64,000 nucleotides of DNA from Bacteroidota bacterium (GTDB lineage Bacteria > Bacteroidota > Bacteroidia > Bacteroidales > UBA12077). A program made the position numbers and the translations under genes. This document shows positions 15,230 through 24,957 of the stretch, one piece after another; within the stretch, counting starts at the first letter, position 1, and every line of letters begins with the position of its first letter. The notes under the pieces are model-generated. The model searched no databases. It was not told the DNA's origin and saw only the letters and a list, made by a program, of their open reading frames with translations. The stretch is from NCBI GenBank assembly GCA_020444275.1, contig JAHLLG010000002.1, positions 793,991 to 857,990 of the forward strand, written 5' to 3'.

Positions 15230-15976
15230 CTAAAATATCAAATCTTTATAAACATATTCTTCAGTTGCCTCTGGAACATTACCTGGCGAATCTTTCCCAG
15301 TAAGTTTACGCACGGTATGTGTATGAAGCTCTTTTTGAGGATATGGTTTAATTAACTTTTTAACTAATTGCTGATCCGTTGAAGTTAACCACTCATCTTC
15401 TAAACCTTCAGGCAAAATTACCGGCATGCGTGGTTCGGGTAATTTTGGGTTGTTATGAATTTTTGCCATTATCGGATTGGCCTTGGTGGTGACAATGGAA
15501 CAACTGGTAAGCGCCTCTCCTGTTTCTTTATTGGTCCATTCGCTCCAGATTCCGGCTAAATTCATCGGTTCTTTATTGATCTGCCTGATGTAATAAGGAT
15601 ATTTTTGTCCTTTAAAATGATGATGTTCATAGAAACCATTTACAGGAATGATGCATCTTTTGTTTTTTGCGGCATCACGAAATGATGGTTTTTCAAATAG
15701 TGATTCACCCCGTGCATTAATCGTTTTATTTTGGATACTCTTTGCATCCTTCTCCGTTTTTATCCAGTGCGGAATTAATCCCCAGTGAAAAAGTTCTGGT
15801 TTATAAGGCTTTAAATTGCTATATGCTATGATTTTAGGATGTGCAAACCCTGAAGCATTATACTGATCTTCGAACCCTTTAAGAATCTCTTCAATGCGCT
15901 GAATATTGCGTTCATCGTTCCAGTACTTAGCTCTTTTTAATGCTGCTTGTAATCGTTGTTCTATGGTATAACACAT
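15230..15976 (-). CDS. SRAP (HMCES/YedK) abasic-site DNA-protein crosslink protein
   Basis: The 248-residue protein begins MCYTIE. After removal of Met, Cys2 is the residue that bonds to abasic sites in single-stranded DNA. Other active-site residues are in place: N87 (INARGESL), E117 (PVNGFYEH) and H174 (KIHNNP). The motif usually read as HxRMPVIL is stretched here to HNNPKLPEPRMPVIL, a small insertion. The family shields abasic sites at forks and is often found with SOS genes, which fits the lexA-dinB-dnaE2 cluster just upstream, although a 425-base gap separates it from them. Confidence 0.9.
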   Translation of the reverse strand: MCYTIEQRLQAALKRAKYWNDERNIQRIEEILKGFEDQYNASGFAHPKIIAYSNLKPYKPELFHWGLIPHWIKTEKDAKSIQNKTINARGESLFEKPSFRDAAKNKRCIIPVNGFYEHHHFKGQKYPYYIRQINKEPMNLAGIWSEWTNKETGEALTSCSIVTTKANPIMAKIHNNPKLPEPRMPVILPEGLEDEWLTSTDQQLVKKLIKPYPQKELHTHTVRKLTGKDSPGNVPEATEEYVYKDLIF

Positions 15977-16401
15977 AGGTTAATTTCTTTCAGATGATTA
16001 ATTTACAAAATAAAATGCTTTAATGACTTTTTATAGTAGGAATTTCAAAATATTGACTACCAATTATGTAATATAAAACAACTTTTTAAACCTTTAAGTT
16101 ATGTAGCTTATTTGTTCTTTCCTTGATGAAAGAACCAAAATCAATCGAAATGAACGAATTTTGATAATCTATCCATTTCTTTTTTAATCCATGTATTTCA
16201 AGAATGCTTTTAATCATGACTCTCTATTATAATTTTGTGGTCACTTGGTGATTATCAACAATTCCACACCCATTTCGTCTTCCCCACTACGCATCCTATT
16301 CGTTGCATTCCAATTCTATAATGTTTAGTATTTGCCCGACAAAGTTTATCGTTGATAAACGATAGCGAAAAAACAGAAGGTTAATCATAACAATTTTAAA
16401 T
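15977..16401. other. 425-base intergenic region, no gene
   Basis: It is AT-rich. One clear hairpin, GTTCTTTC-CTTGAT-GAAAGAAC, lies near 16114-16135, and GTTTATC/GATAAAC near 16340. The phrase CCACACCCATTT near 16263 also occurs near 10743. Nothing protein-coding is seen. Confidence 0.5.
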
Positions 16402-19395
16402 TCATAATAGCTTTTCATTTGATGGTAAAACCTTTGGTCTTAACCGCGTTGATGGCTCTTCAATGTTCACATTGGCTAACCGATGTAATTCAGTAACCTC
16501 AATACTTATAAAACCGAATTCGCTTATTACTTTTCCTTTAATCAAGTAACATCCGGGACCACGAAAAGGATATTCTTTTGCAATATTCGGAAACTGTACG
16601 GTATCTATCCAATAGCCTTCAATATCAATAAAGGTTCCAAAACTCATTCGTTTGCCACCTCCTGTTCGGGTTCCTTTTACATGAACCAGGTAACCTACAA
16701 TTTCAACCTGCTTATTTACCAGGTGAACAAGATTCCTGGATACCAATGTTGTTTCGGGCATTTCATCTATCAACTTAAACGGTGAAATACTCGATGAGAA
16801 TCCCAGTAGCTCTAATTCGTCATACGCAGGTTCTAATGGATGCGCATACAGCTCAGGCAGACTGAATTCTTTAGGTTTCTCATTAAATAATGTTTTTACA
16901 GGCTTGGTCTTTTTATCCTTTTTTAAAATAAAATGTGCATCCCAAAGCAGCTCCTTTTTATTTTTGCCGGTAAAACGAAAAGCATTCACCCGAAGCAATA
17001 TGGTTAGCTGCTCGAGCGATATGGGAACCCGTTTCATAAAATCACGCAAATCTTTAAATGTTCCGTTGGTATATCGCTCAATCAAAATGCTTCTCATCGT
17101 TTCTCTTTCGAGATGATCAATCAAATCCAAACCTAAATGAATAACGTTTTTATGAATCACAGTTTCCGATTCGCTGATATTGATGCAAGGAGCTTCAATT
17201 TGGCCACCAAGCATGCGGGCTTCGTGTACATAGAGCTCTTTACGGTAAAAACCGCCACCATTGTTAATGGTTGCTACGATATATTCGAGCGGGTAATGCG
17301 CTTTTAAGTAAAGTGCCTGGTAACTTTCTACCGCATACGAAGCCGAATGTCCCTTGGAAAAAGCATAGTTTGCAAAACTTTCAATCTGAGTCCACACTTG
17401 CTGTACAATATGCAGCGGATAATTTCTCTCTTTACAGTTAGAAAAAAATTTATCTTTGATCTTACCAAATTCGTTACGCTGCTTAAATTTCCAGGACATT
17501 CCCCTACGCAAAATATCAGCCTCGGCCAGTGTTAATCCGGCGAAATAATGTGCTACCTTAATGACATCTTCCTGGTAAACCATAACCCCGTAGGTTTCTT
17601 TTAATAAATCGTACAATTGGGGCATCTCTTTTCGGGCTACTTCTCTCCTTTCCGGATACCGGTATCGTAAGATATATTCGCGCATCATGCCACTTTTAGC
17701 AACTCCCGGGCGAATAATTGAGCTTGCTGCTACCAGCCTGATGTAATCATCAGCTTCGAGTTTAGTAAGCAGCATACGCATAGCCGGCGATTCTACATAA
17801 AAACATCCGATTGTTTTTCCTTTACTCAATAGTTTTTTTACTTTTTCATCTTTCTTAAATCGCTCTAAATCATGAATATCGACTTTATTACCTGTATTAT
17901 TTTTTACAATTTCTATGGCATCTTCAATCTTGCTTAACCCACGCTGGCCCAGCACATCGAACTTGGCAAACCCGAGATCTTCCGCTTCGAGCATACTAAA
18001 ATGTATGGTAGGAAAACCTTTAGGGGGCATTATAGTTGCCGTATAAGCACTTATAGGTTTTTCAGAGATGATAATTCCGCTGGAATGCACGCTTAAATGA
18101 CTCGGAAAACCATGAATAAGCTTGCTGTACTTTAAAACCAATTGCCCCATCTCATCAATATCGGCCAGGTTTTTAGCTTTTTGTAGTTTTTCAATTTCTT
18201 GCGATGGCAACCCAAAAACTTTACCTATCTCACGAATCATAGAGCGATACTGAAAAGTAATGTATGTTCCGACCAAAGCGGTATGATTCCAGCCATGCCT
18301 GTCGAAAAGATACTTTGTAATATTGTTTCTGTCGCGCGATGCAAAATCAATATCAAAATCGGGCGGACTGTTTCGTGCCGGATTGATAAAACGCTCGAAA
18401 TACAGATCGAGCTCAATGGGATCAACATCGGTAATACGCAACAGGTAGGCAACCATACTGTTGGCTCCACTCCCACGACCTACGTAATAACAGCCTTTGC
18501 TTCGTGCATACTGAACCATATCCCAGTTGATTAAAAAATAAGAACAGAAATTCAGCTCTTTAATAACTTCCAACTCTTTTTTAATACGGTCAAACACTTC
18601 GTCGGATGGATCTTTGTACCTGTATTTTATGCCTTTGTAGCTTTCGCTTACCAGCAGTTTATAATCTTCGTCGTGCGAGCTGGTATACGTTTGTTTGTTT
18701 TTTGATGTTTTAAACTCGAAGTGAATAGAGCAACTGTCAAGGAGTTTCTTCGTGTTTTCAATGATTTGAGGATAATCTTTAAAATGATTTAAAATATCCT
18801 GATGCGGATACATGATTTCGTTAGGATTTGCTTCTTCGGATTTGGGCAAACGACTCAATAATATGTTCTTATCTATTGCGCGAAGTAACCGATGAATGTT
18901 AAAATCGCGTTTATGCCGAAAGGTAACAGGCTGTAAAACAACTAATTTATCCAGAGAGTTCTTCCATTTGGAAAAAGGAAGCTTATTCAGTTGCGATGGT
19001 ATTATTCCAATAAATTCATTTTTATTTAATTCTTGATAATTAGTATAATTAAACGGATATATAATGTACGCATCTGAAAAAACAGGCGCTGTAGACGGGA
19101 AATCTTCTTCGGAATGCAAATGGTGTGTTAAATGCTCGTTTAACTGCTGAAATCCTTTGTTATTTTGTGCTATCCCAATGTATTGTTGATCAGCCCCATT
19201 TCTAAAATCAATACCTAAAACGGGCTTTATTTGCGCTTTTTCGCACTGACGGATAAAATCAAAACAGGCCGATGTGTTATTGATGTCGGTAAGCACAATA
19301 GAATCATATGATTTTGCCTTGGCTTCCTCTATTAACTGTTCGATAGAAAGTGTTCCAAATTTGTAGCTGTAGTATGTGTGGCAGTTTAGTAACAA
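16402..19395 (-). CDS. dnaE2: Error-prone DNA polymerase III alpha subunit (DnaE2/ImuC type)
   Basis: At 997 residues it is shorter than replicative DnaE. In order: an N-terminal PHP domain (LNCHTYYSYKFG, where the metal-binding set is incomplete), the C-family palm with GRGSGANS and catalytic aspartates D346, D348 and D350 (PPDFDIDF), a helix-hairpin-helix region, and a C-terminal OB fold (VEIVGYLVHVKGTRTGGG). DnaE2 extends past lesions during the SOS response. It lies 227 bases after dinB and could be in one transcription unit with lexA and dinB. Its short length and the altered PHP motif argue against the housekeeping replicase. Confidence 0.9.
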   Translation of the reverse strand: MLLNCHTYYSYKFGTLSIEQLIEEAKAKSYDSIVLTDINNTSACFDFIRQCEKAQIKPVLGIDFRNGADQQYIGIAQNNKGFQQLNEHLTHHLHSEEDFPSTAPVFSDAYIIYPFNYTNYQELNKNEFIGIIPSQLNKLPFSKWKNSLDKLVVLQPVTFRHKRDFNIHRLLRAIDKNILLSRLPKSEEANPNEIMYPHQDILNHFKDYPQIIENTKKLLDSCSIHFEFKTSKNKQTYTSSHDEDYKLLVSESYKGIKYRYKDPSDEVFDRIKKELEVIKELNFCSYFLINWDMVQYARSKGCYYVGRGSGANSMVAYLLRITDVDPIELDLYFERFINPARNSPPDFDIDFASRDRNNITKYLFDRHGWNHTALVGTYITFQYRSMIREIGKVFGLPSQEIEKLQKAKNLADIDEMGQLVLKYSKLIHGFPSHLSVHSSGIIISEKPISAYTATIMPPKGFPTIHFSMLEAEDLGFAKFDVLGQRGLSKIEDAIEIVKNNTGNKVDIHDLERFKKDEKVKKLLSKGKTIGCFYVESPAMRMLLTKLEADDYIRLVAASSIIRPGVAKSGMMREYILRYRYPERREVARKEMPQLYDLLKETYGVMVYQEDVIKVAHYFAGLTLAEADILRRGMSWKFKQRNEFGKIKDKFFSNCKERNYPLHIVQQVWTQIESFANYAFSKGHSASYAVESYQALYLKAHYPLEYIVATINNGGGFYRKELYVHEARMLGGQIEAPCINISESETVIHKNVIHLGLDLIDHLERETMRSILIERYTNGTFKDLRDFMKRVPISLEQLTILLRVNAFRFTGKNKKELLWDAHFILKKDKKTKPVKTLFNEKPKEFSLPELYAHPLEPAYDELELLGFSSSISPFKLIDEMPETTLVSRNLVHLVNKQVEIVGYLVHVKGTRTGGGKRMSFGTFIDIEGYWIDTVQFPNIAKEYPFRGPGCYLIKGKVISEFGFISIEVTELHRLANVNIEEPSTRLRPKVLPSNEKLL

Positions 19396-19508
19396 GTTTA
19401 TTGGTAAATTAGTGAATTAGTAAAATTGTAAATTGGTTAATATGTTAATTTGTTTTTTCAAAGTTGCTAGTTACTAGTTTCTGGTTTAATGATTATTCTT
19501 AGTTTACT

Positions 19509-19533
19509 GACTGTGGACTGTGGACTGTGGACT
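19509..19533. repeat. Short tandem repeat (GACTGTG)x3
   Basis: Three perfect copies of a 7-base unit plus a partial fourth, in the dnaE2-dinB gap. Low-complexity T-rich sequence surrounds it. Confidence 0.8.
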
Positions 19534-19622
19534 ATTGACAATGGACAGATACTATTTACTATCTTTTCCTACACTCTGACAGGTTTTAATTTATAATTCC
19601 TCATTCTACATTTATAATTCGT

Positions 19623-20837
19623 TTATATTCTTCTGTGTGCAGGGATTACAGGTGGTTGCCCGTTAAATGGATTAGACATTTGCCCTATTCCTCTTGTTCC
19701 CATGGTTACAACACGCTTAATTGCATTTTGCCCGTATCGGTTTCTAATTCGATCCATGGCCTGATAGAGATTTACCATTTCGGCAGTATCTTCAAAAAGG
19801 TTCATTTGATAGGTTCCCGAAAGTAAATGACTAAACCGTACTCCAACCAAGCGCACCAATACTCTGCGCTCATATAACTGATCGAATAGTTCCAAGGTTG
19901 TTTTAATCAATGTATGGTCCAGCGATGTATACGGAATTCGCTTTTGCCGTGTACGCGTGTCAAAGTCAGAATATCTTACTGTAACCGTAACACAAGATGT
20001 AAGTTTATTTCCGTTTCGGAGGTAATAACTCAATTTCTCAGCCATAGATGCAAGTATGTTTTTCAATTGCCGAACATCAATGGTATCTTTCTCGAGTGTT
20101 AACGATGATGAAATGGATTTACGTTCATGGTAAGGTTCAACAGGCGTATTATCAATGCCCTGGGCTTTTTTCCAGAGCATGATCCCGTTTTTACCCAGCA
20201 CCCTATCCATTAATTCCATAGGCATTTCCTGCACTGTTTTTACGTATTTTATACCCATGTTTAACAGTGTTTTATAGGTCTGATCACCAACCATAGGGAT
20301 TTTTTTAACAGCCAATGGAGCCAAAAAAGGTTTTTCTATGCCGAATGGTACATTAATGTGATTATTGGGTTTAGCTTCGTTGGTGGCTACTTTCGAGACA
20401 GTTTTACTGGTTGAAAGCCCGAAAGATATAGGTAACCGGGTCTCTTTTACAATTTTCTGACGAAGCTCCTGAGCCCATTTATAGGTTCCGAAAAATTTAT
20501 CCATCCCGGTAACATCAATATAGAATTCGTCGATAGAAGATTTTTCGTACAAAGGCGATTGTTCCTTAATGATTTCGGTAACCATATCGGAGAATTTACT
20601 GTAGATAGAACTATTCCCACGAATTACGGTTGCTTCGGGACAAAGCATTTGTGCCATTCGCATAGGCATGGCCGAATGGATACCATATTGGCGTGCTTCA
20701 TAGCTACACGCAGCCACAACACCTCTCCCGCTGGTTCCACCAACCAAAACAGGTTTACCATTCAGGCTGGAATCGAGTAGCCGCTCACACGACACAAAAA
20801 AAGTGTCTAAATCAATATGAACTATAGACTTATGCAT
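19623..20837 (-). CDS. dinB: DNA polymerase IV (Y family)
   Basis: The frame extends to a TTG at 20852, but the ATG at 20835-20837 (MHKSIVHIDLD) matches known family starts. Catalytic residues are visible: D9 and D11 in HIDLDTFF, and D103-E104 in SSIDEFYIDVTG. YEARQYGIHSAMP is the fingers motif. The HhH region near PMVGDQTYKTLL and the little-finger domain complete a full-length enzyme of 404 residues. No clear beta-clamp QLxLF motif is visible at the very end; MNLFEDT near 360 may serve. It lies 63 bases after lexA, in the same direction, and is probably co-transcribed with it. Confidence 0.95.
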   Translation of the reverse strand: MHKSIVHIDLDTFFVSCERLLDSSLNGKPVLVGGTSGRGVVAACSYEARQYGIHSAMPMRMAQMLCPEATVIRGNSSIYSKFSDMVTEIIKEQSPLYEKSSIDEFYIDVTGMDKFFGTYKWAQELRQKIVKETRLPISFGLSTSKTVSKVATNEAKPNNHINVPFGIEKPFLAPLAVKKIPMVGDQTYKTLLNMGIKYVKTVQEMPMELMDRVLGKNGIMLWKKAQGIDNTPVEPYHERKSISSSLTLEKDTIDVRQLKNILASMAEKLSYYLRNGNKLTSCVTVTVRYSDFDTRTRQKRIPYTSLDHTLIKTTLELFDQLYERRVLVRLVGVRFSHLLSGTYQMNLFEDTAEMVNLYQAMDRIRNRYGQNAIKRVVTMGTRGIGQMSNPFNGQPPVIPAHRRI

Positions 20838-20900
20838 CTGTTCAGTTAACAATAATCAATGATCAATTTTCAAATACTTGTGTAAATTCCCTGTTTAAGT

Positions 20901-21533
20901 TTAGTAATCAATCTTTGGTATAGTTGATACTACAACTCCCTGTACGATAAAATCTCTTGAGAGAATAATGGGTGTGTGTGTATTGTTCGATGATCGTGGG
21001 ATTAATACCACATGGTCATCATTTACTCTTAGTTCCTTAATGGTTGCTTCATCGTCGATTAAAGCCACTACCATATCGCCATTATCGGCTGTGTTTTGTT
21101 GTTTTACCAGAACCAGATCGCCATCGTTAATGCCTTTTTTATTCATGGAATCGCCTTTGGCTTGTAATAAAAAGTATGTATTATTGGGTTTAGCAATTTT
21201 GGTTGAAACCGCAATCATGGCCTCAATATTTTCTTCTGCAAGGATCGGTAAGCCACAAGCGACTGTTCCTAACAAAGGTATTTTAACTGTTTGTTCGCTG
21301 GTGACTTCGTTGGTTTCAAATTCGTATTTAATAAACTGAATACTGCCATCTTCTCTTTTTTGCAGAATTTCTTTATCGATTAAGTTTTGTAAAATTACTG
21401 CAGCAGAGCGTGGCGATTTGTAATCCATCTCTTTCATTAACTCACGTACACTGGGCATTTTCCTGTTTTTCATCAGAAAATCCCGTATAACACGTAAGGC
21501 TGTTAATTCTTTATTTGAAACAGAATTTTGCAT
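20901..21533 (-). CDS. lexA: LexA-family repressor / S24 self-cleaving protein
   Basis: A TTG at 21539 is possible, but ATG at 21531-21533 is preferred. The 210-residue product has an N-terminal winged helix (ALRVIRDFLMKNRKMPSVRELMKEM) and an S24 domain with the cleavage bond C93-G94 (VACGLPILAE), Ser129 (KGDSM) and Lys166 (EATIKEL). The Cys-Gly bond resembles UmuD more than most LexA proteins, which have Ala-Gly. With the DNA-binding domain intact and dinB and dnaE2 following, it is probably the local SOS repressor. Confidence 0.88.
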   Translation of the reverse strand: MQNSVSNKELTALRVIRDFLMKNRKMPSVRELMKEMDYKSPRSAAVILQNLIDKEILQKREDGSIQFIKYEFETNEVTSEQTVKIPLLGTVACGLPILAEENIEAMIAVSTKIAKPNNTYFLLQAKGDSMNKKGINDGDLVLVKQQNTADNGDMVVALIDDEATIKELRVNDDHVVLIPRSSNNTHTPIILSRDFIVQGVVVSTIPKIDY

Positions 21534-21536
21534 ACA

Positions 21537-21568
21537 CAAATATACACTTGAAATACGAAAAAAGCAAA
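21537..21568 (-). promoter_or_regulatory. lexA promoter, start very close to the initiation codon
   Basis: On the minus strand, TTTG (21565-21568) and TATATTTG (21537-21544) are 20 bases apart, a near-perfect Bacteroidota promoter. The -7 box ends three bases before the ATG, so the transcript would be leaderless or nearly so; no Shine-Dalgarno site lies upstream of the ATG. Confidence 0.6.
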
Positions 21569-21803
21569 TAAAAATATTTAGATAAGATTCAATTCTCAGT
21601 AAAACAATGTTTTAAATTATAATAAAAGGTGTATGTTAAAAATGCTATACGAAGAATTGTAATTTCAAATCACAAAAAAATAAATAGTTGAGTCAATATT
21701 TAGGGATTCTAAAGGTGTTTCATTAAATTTACTAAGATAACACGCGTTTGATGTAAACAAAATCTTGATTAAATAACTTTTTAAACTATTTTTTAAAGAA
21801 TGC

Positions 21804-22250
21804 ATGAAAGAGCTTGTCGTTATATTATCTAGTACCTGGAAATTTGCTGCCACTTTTCCTGTAGCAATTTATTTGTTTCATATGTCGTTTTTTGAAACTA
21901 TTCTTTATACTAATATTGGTGGTTTAGTGGGAATTATTGTATTTACAATGGTTTCAAAAGGTATTATTAAATTATTTACATTTCTTTTACCAGTAAGATT
22001 CAGAGATAGAAAAAAGCCAAAGAAAGTATTTACAAAACGAAACCGTTGGTTGGTATTGCTCAAAACCAAATACGGGCTACCGGGAATTGTCATTTTAACT
22101 CCCGTTATATTGTCTATTCCCGTTGGTGTATTTTTAAATACGAAGTATTACGGACACAAAAAAATGAGTTACCTCTATTTGTTTTTAGGGCAAGTGGTTT
22201 GGTCAATTATTTATACCACTGTATTAATAAAAGCGAAAATGGTTATTTAG
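21804..22250 (+). CDS. Small membrane protein of unknown function
   Basis: The 148-residue protein has about four hydrophobic segments (near 8-25, 35-60, 85-112 and 122-142) and a basic loop, RFRDRKKPKKVFTKRNR, expected in the cytoplasm. KYGLPGIVILTPVILSIPVG resembles the re-entrant core of small export or DedA-like proteins, but the match is loose. It is followed 24 bases later by a CPBP-like gene on the same strand, so the two may form one unit. Confidence 0.7.
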   Translation: MKELVVILSSTWKFAATFPVAIYLFHMSFFETILYTNIGGLVGIIVFTMVSKGIIKLFTFLLPVRFRDRKKPKKVFTKRNRWLVLLKTKYGLPGIVILTPVILSIPVGVFLNTKYYGHKKMSYLYLFLGQVVWSIIYTTVLIKAKMVI

Positions 22251-22274
22251 TATTTATTAACAACCAATACCTCT

Positions 22275-22919
22275 ATGCTAATTGATAATAAAACAAGGTG
22301 GTTCGAAATTACAGCAGTAATAATAACAGGGTTATTTAAGTTTATTTTCGTTAATGTACTGGAGTTACAGTTATTATTTATTATCGTAAGCATTGTCTTC
22401 TGGGGTACTTATATTGCATACCGGTATACAAAAAACAGCAGTTTACTTGATTACTGGGGATTTACAAAAAATAATTTCTTAAAAAGTTTTAAAAATACAG
22501 GAGTTTTTGCTCTGATTTGCATTGTAATTTTCATTACATACGGAATTTATAACCAGTTTCAGGTTGATAAACTCCATTTATTGTATGTTCTGATATTATA
22601 TCCTATCTGGGGTACAATTCAGCAATTCATGGTTATGAGCTTAGTATTAGGAAACCTGAAAGATATGGTATCAGCAAAAATACCTTTGGTTATTCTTATA
22701 CTTATATCTTCATTATTATTTTCGGCCGTGCACATACCTTCATTAACCCTAATGCTAATTACCTTTATTTTAGCATTGTATTATTCGCAGTTATTTCTAA
22801 AATTCAGAAATTTATTGCCCCTGGGCCTATTTCATGGAATGATTGGTGGGTTTTATTATTATTATGTTTTAAACCAGGACCCCTGGTTGGATGTAATTCG
22901 CATGATTTCAGGATTTTAA
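22275..22919 (+). CDS. CPBP-family intramembrane protein, Gln-Gln variant
   Basis: The 214-residue protein has six or seven membrane segments. The C-terminal half follows the CPBP (Abi/CAAX protease-like) plan: a first motif WGTIQQF, then LLFSAVHIPS with the conserved His, then LFHGMIGG. The normal EExxxR glutamates are Gln-Gln here. It may be a degenerate protease or a subfamily with other chemistry. The nearby CPBP protein at 34200-35075 keeps the full EE motif for comparison. Confidence 0.7.
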   Translation: MLIDNKTRWFEITAVIITGLFKFIFVNVLELQLLFIIVSIVFWGTYIAYRYTKNSSLLDYWGFTKNNFLKSFKNTGVFALICIVIFITYGIYNQFQVDKLHLLYVLILYPIWGTIQQFMVMSLVLGNLKDMVSAKIPLVILILISSLLFSAVHIPSLTLMLITFILALYYSQLFLKFRNLLPLGLFHGMIGGFYYYYVLNQDPWLDVIRMISGF

Positions 22920-22933
22920 AGAGATGAAGTGTT

Positions 22934-23647
22934 TTATATATGAAAAAATCGCTTCAAGTCTATTCCTTTCTTAAGCCTGTAATGCATAAACATTAATATT
23001 GCTGATATAGGAAGCACACAAACCATTACGATAACACTCCAATGTAAAGTAATTGCCTGATCAGCATAAAAAGCTATGATTCCCTCTATACACATAGAAA
23101 ATACGCCTATGATAATAAAAACATATGCTAATAAATTAAAGCCTTTGCGTTTTAAAGATTTTGTTATGATAACGAACAAGAGTAACAAAACATAAAATGA
23201 AAATAAAACTGGTATTCCTAGACGAATACCCCACCCTATATTCATATTGTACCAATCAAGCAAAACGAGCAGAGCCGATGTTGACAAAAAGCTAATTGTA
23301 GACAACAAAAACAACCTGTTTCGCAAGAAAGTAATTAGCGTAGTATTTACCAATAGAACCAGTGATATGGTAATACTATACTTTGACCATGTAATACATT
23401 GATTTATTATCAGATCGATTATAAATGTTACTATAATTCCGGAAAGAAGAATTAATCCGGATAATTCCCAGAATATTTTACGCTTCTGACTCTTCGTTAA
23501 TTTTTCGTAATGCGCATATAATTCCAGTTCGGCATGATCTTTTATAGGTTCTTTATCTGCTTCTTCATTGGCAGGATGGCCACATAAAGGGCAAAATACC
23601 ATGTTTTCATCTAACTCAACTCCACATTTTTTGCAATATGACATCAT
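22934..23647 (-). CDS. Zinc-ribbon membrane protein (DUF6320-like)
   Basis: The 237-residue protein starts with a zinc ribbon (CKKCG at 5-9, CPLCG at 19-23), then a charged linker, then six hydrophobic segments from about residue 60 to 225. It begins one base after the stop of the acyltransferase gene, so the two are an operon. Similar acyltransferase plus zinc-ribbon membrane pairs occur in Firmicutes; the function is not established. The DUF6320 name is from memory of the family and was not searched. Confidence 0.7.
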   Translation of the reverse strand: MMSYCKKCGVELDENMVFCPLCGHPANEEADKEPIKDHAELELYAHYEKLTKSQKRKIFWELSGLILLSGIIVTFIIDLIINQCITWSKYSITISLVLLVNTTLITFLRNRLFLLSTISFLSTSALLVLLDWYNMNIGWGIRLGIPVLFSFYVLLLLFVIITKSLKRKGFNLLAYVFIIIGVFSMCIEGIIAFYADQAITLHWSVIVMVCVLPISAILMFMHYRLKKGIDLKRFFHI

Positions 23648-23648
23648 T

Positions 23649-24953
23649 TTAATATCTTGTTATTTTTACTTTAATTCCTTGATCTGCAATAAATCTTAAA
23701 AATTTCTTTTCAAATTCTTTCGAAGTGGTAATGTTTCCAAAACTTAGTGTGAGTTTGTTATTTATACCAATCACACCACAATTTATTTTAAGTTTTCTAT
23801 TTGGAGGTGGCGGTGTAATTACAAAATAGTCAATTTTATCGTTAATTTCGCCTGAAAAGTCCATTTTCCCCAAATTAGTAATTACTCCACTATACAGGTT
23901 GGTTCCCATGGTATAATATTTTAAATATAGAATCATGTTTTTTAGAAATAACGGCATACCTCTAATGATATAGTTTTTCTCGCCTCCAACATTTCTTGAG
24001 ATGATTTTATTAATTAACTTTTCTTCTGTTTCTAATTGCATGGTGTGGTATACAATCTTTAGTATTTCATCAAAAGTATAATAGCCTAAACGTAAATCAA
24101 TTTCAGGCATTACAAACAAGGAGAAATTCCTCATTGTTTTCGAGAGGTAAATATTTCTTAAATTAACTGGTACCTGAATACGTTGTATTTTACGTCTTCT
24201 AAATTTACTTAATTTATGAAGTCCTTGATAAATATCTTGAAGAATATATAGGTAAAGAGAAACCAAATAAACAGTAATATTGACACCTTTTTCCTTTGCT
24301 TTCTTTTTAATTTCATCAATTGGCAAGATTGCAATTAAAACATCGAATCGAGGAACGCTTCTTAACGGGTAAGGTAAATGAAAAGCTTTAAGCTTTTTTA
24401 CGTTGGGAGGTATATTTTCTTTGAAATATTTTTTATAAGAATCTTCTGTTTCATTGCTTAATGTATCATTATCAGGAATATTTACCAGGTTCTTTGTTAA
24501 CGGTATTTCTTGTTGCCGGAAATATTGTTGTAACAGAAATTCAAAAAAATTAAGAGCGCCTGCTCCATCGGTTAAAATATGAGAGAATTCGATACTTATT
24601 ATATTTTTAAATGCCAGGATTCGAACTAAGGGTTGATTTTTATCTTTTTTGCTAAATTCCCGGCAAGGTATACCATCCTGAACTTTGAGTGGTATTGGAG
24701 CATTGACTTGTTCAAGGTAATACCAGAAAAAACCTTTTTTTAAAGTGACTTTATAATAAGGAAATCGTTGCTCTAAAAGAGGAATAACATGTATAAGGTG
24801 TTTTATTTTTACTCTTTCTTTCAATACAACCGAAATTCTGAATACTGCAGTAAGTTCTTTTGAGCGTATAGCAGGAAATATTTTAGCGGCATTATCGAGC
24901 GTATACCAACTGGAATCACCATTTATATTATTTGAGGATATTAAATTTTGCAT
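23649..24953 (-). CDS. Condensation-fold acyltransferase (alcohol acetyltransferase-like)
   Basis: The frame opens at 24995, but ATG at 24951-24953 (MQNLISSNN) is the better start, because the earlier codons overlap the promoter region. The 434-residue protein has the condensation/acyltransferase motif HxxxDG as SHILTDGAGALNFFEFLL, about residue 135-150, and the family's later GNITTSKEFEKKF segment. Enzymes of this fold join acyl-CoA with alcohols or amines. It is followed one base later by the zinc-ribbon membrane protein, perhaps its membrane partner. The substrate is unknown. Confidence 0.75.
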   Translation of the reverse strand: MQNLISSNNINGDSSWYTLDNAAKIFPAIRSKELTAVFRISVVLKERVKIKHLIHVIPLLEQRFPYYKVTLKKGFFWYYLEQVNAPIPLKVQDGIPCREFSKKDKNQPLVRILAFKNIISIEFSHILTDGAGALNFFEFLLQQYFRQQEIPLTKNLVNIPDNDTLSNETEDSYKKYFKENIPPNVKKLKAFHLPYPLRSVPRFDVLIAILPIDEIKKKAKEKGVNITVYLVSLYLYILQDIYQGLHKLSKFRRRKIQRIQVPVNLRNIYLSKTMRNFSLFVMPEIDLRLGYYTFDEILKIVYHTMQLETEEKLINKIISRNVGGEKNYIIRGMPLFLKNMILYLKYYTMGTNLYSGVITNLGKMDFSGEINDKIDYFVITPPPPNRKLKINCGVIGINNKLTLSFGNITTSKEFEKKFLRFIADQGIKVKITRY

Positions 24954-24957
24954 ACCT

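Noticed and set aside
18237-18476. 79-codon minus-strand frame inside dnaE2
   Set aside because: It overlaps the catalytic core of dnaE2 in another frame and has no independent support.
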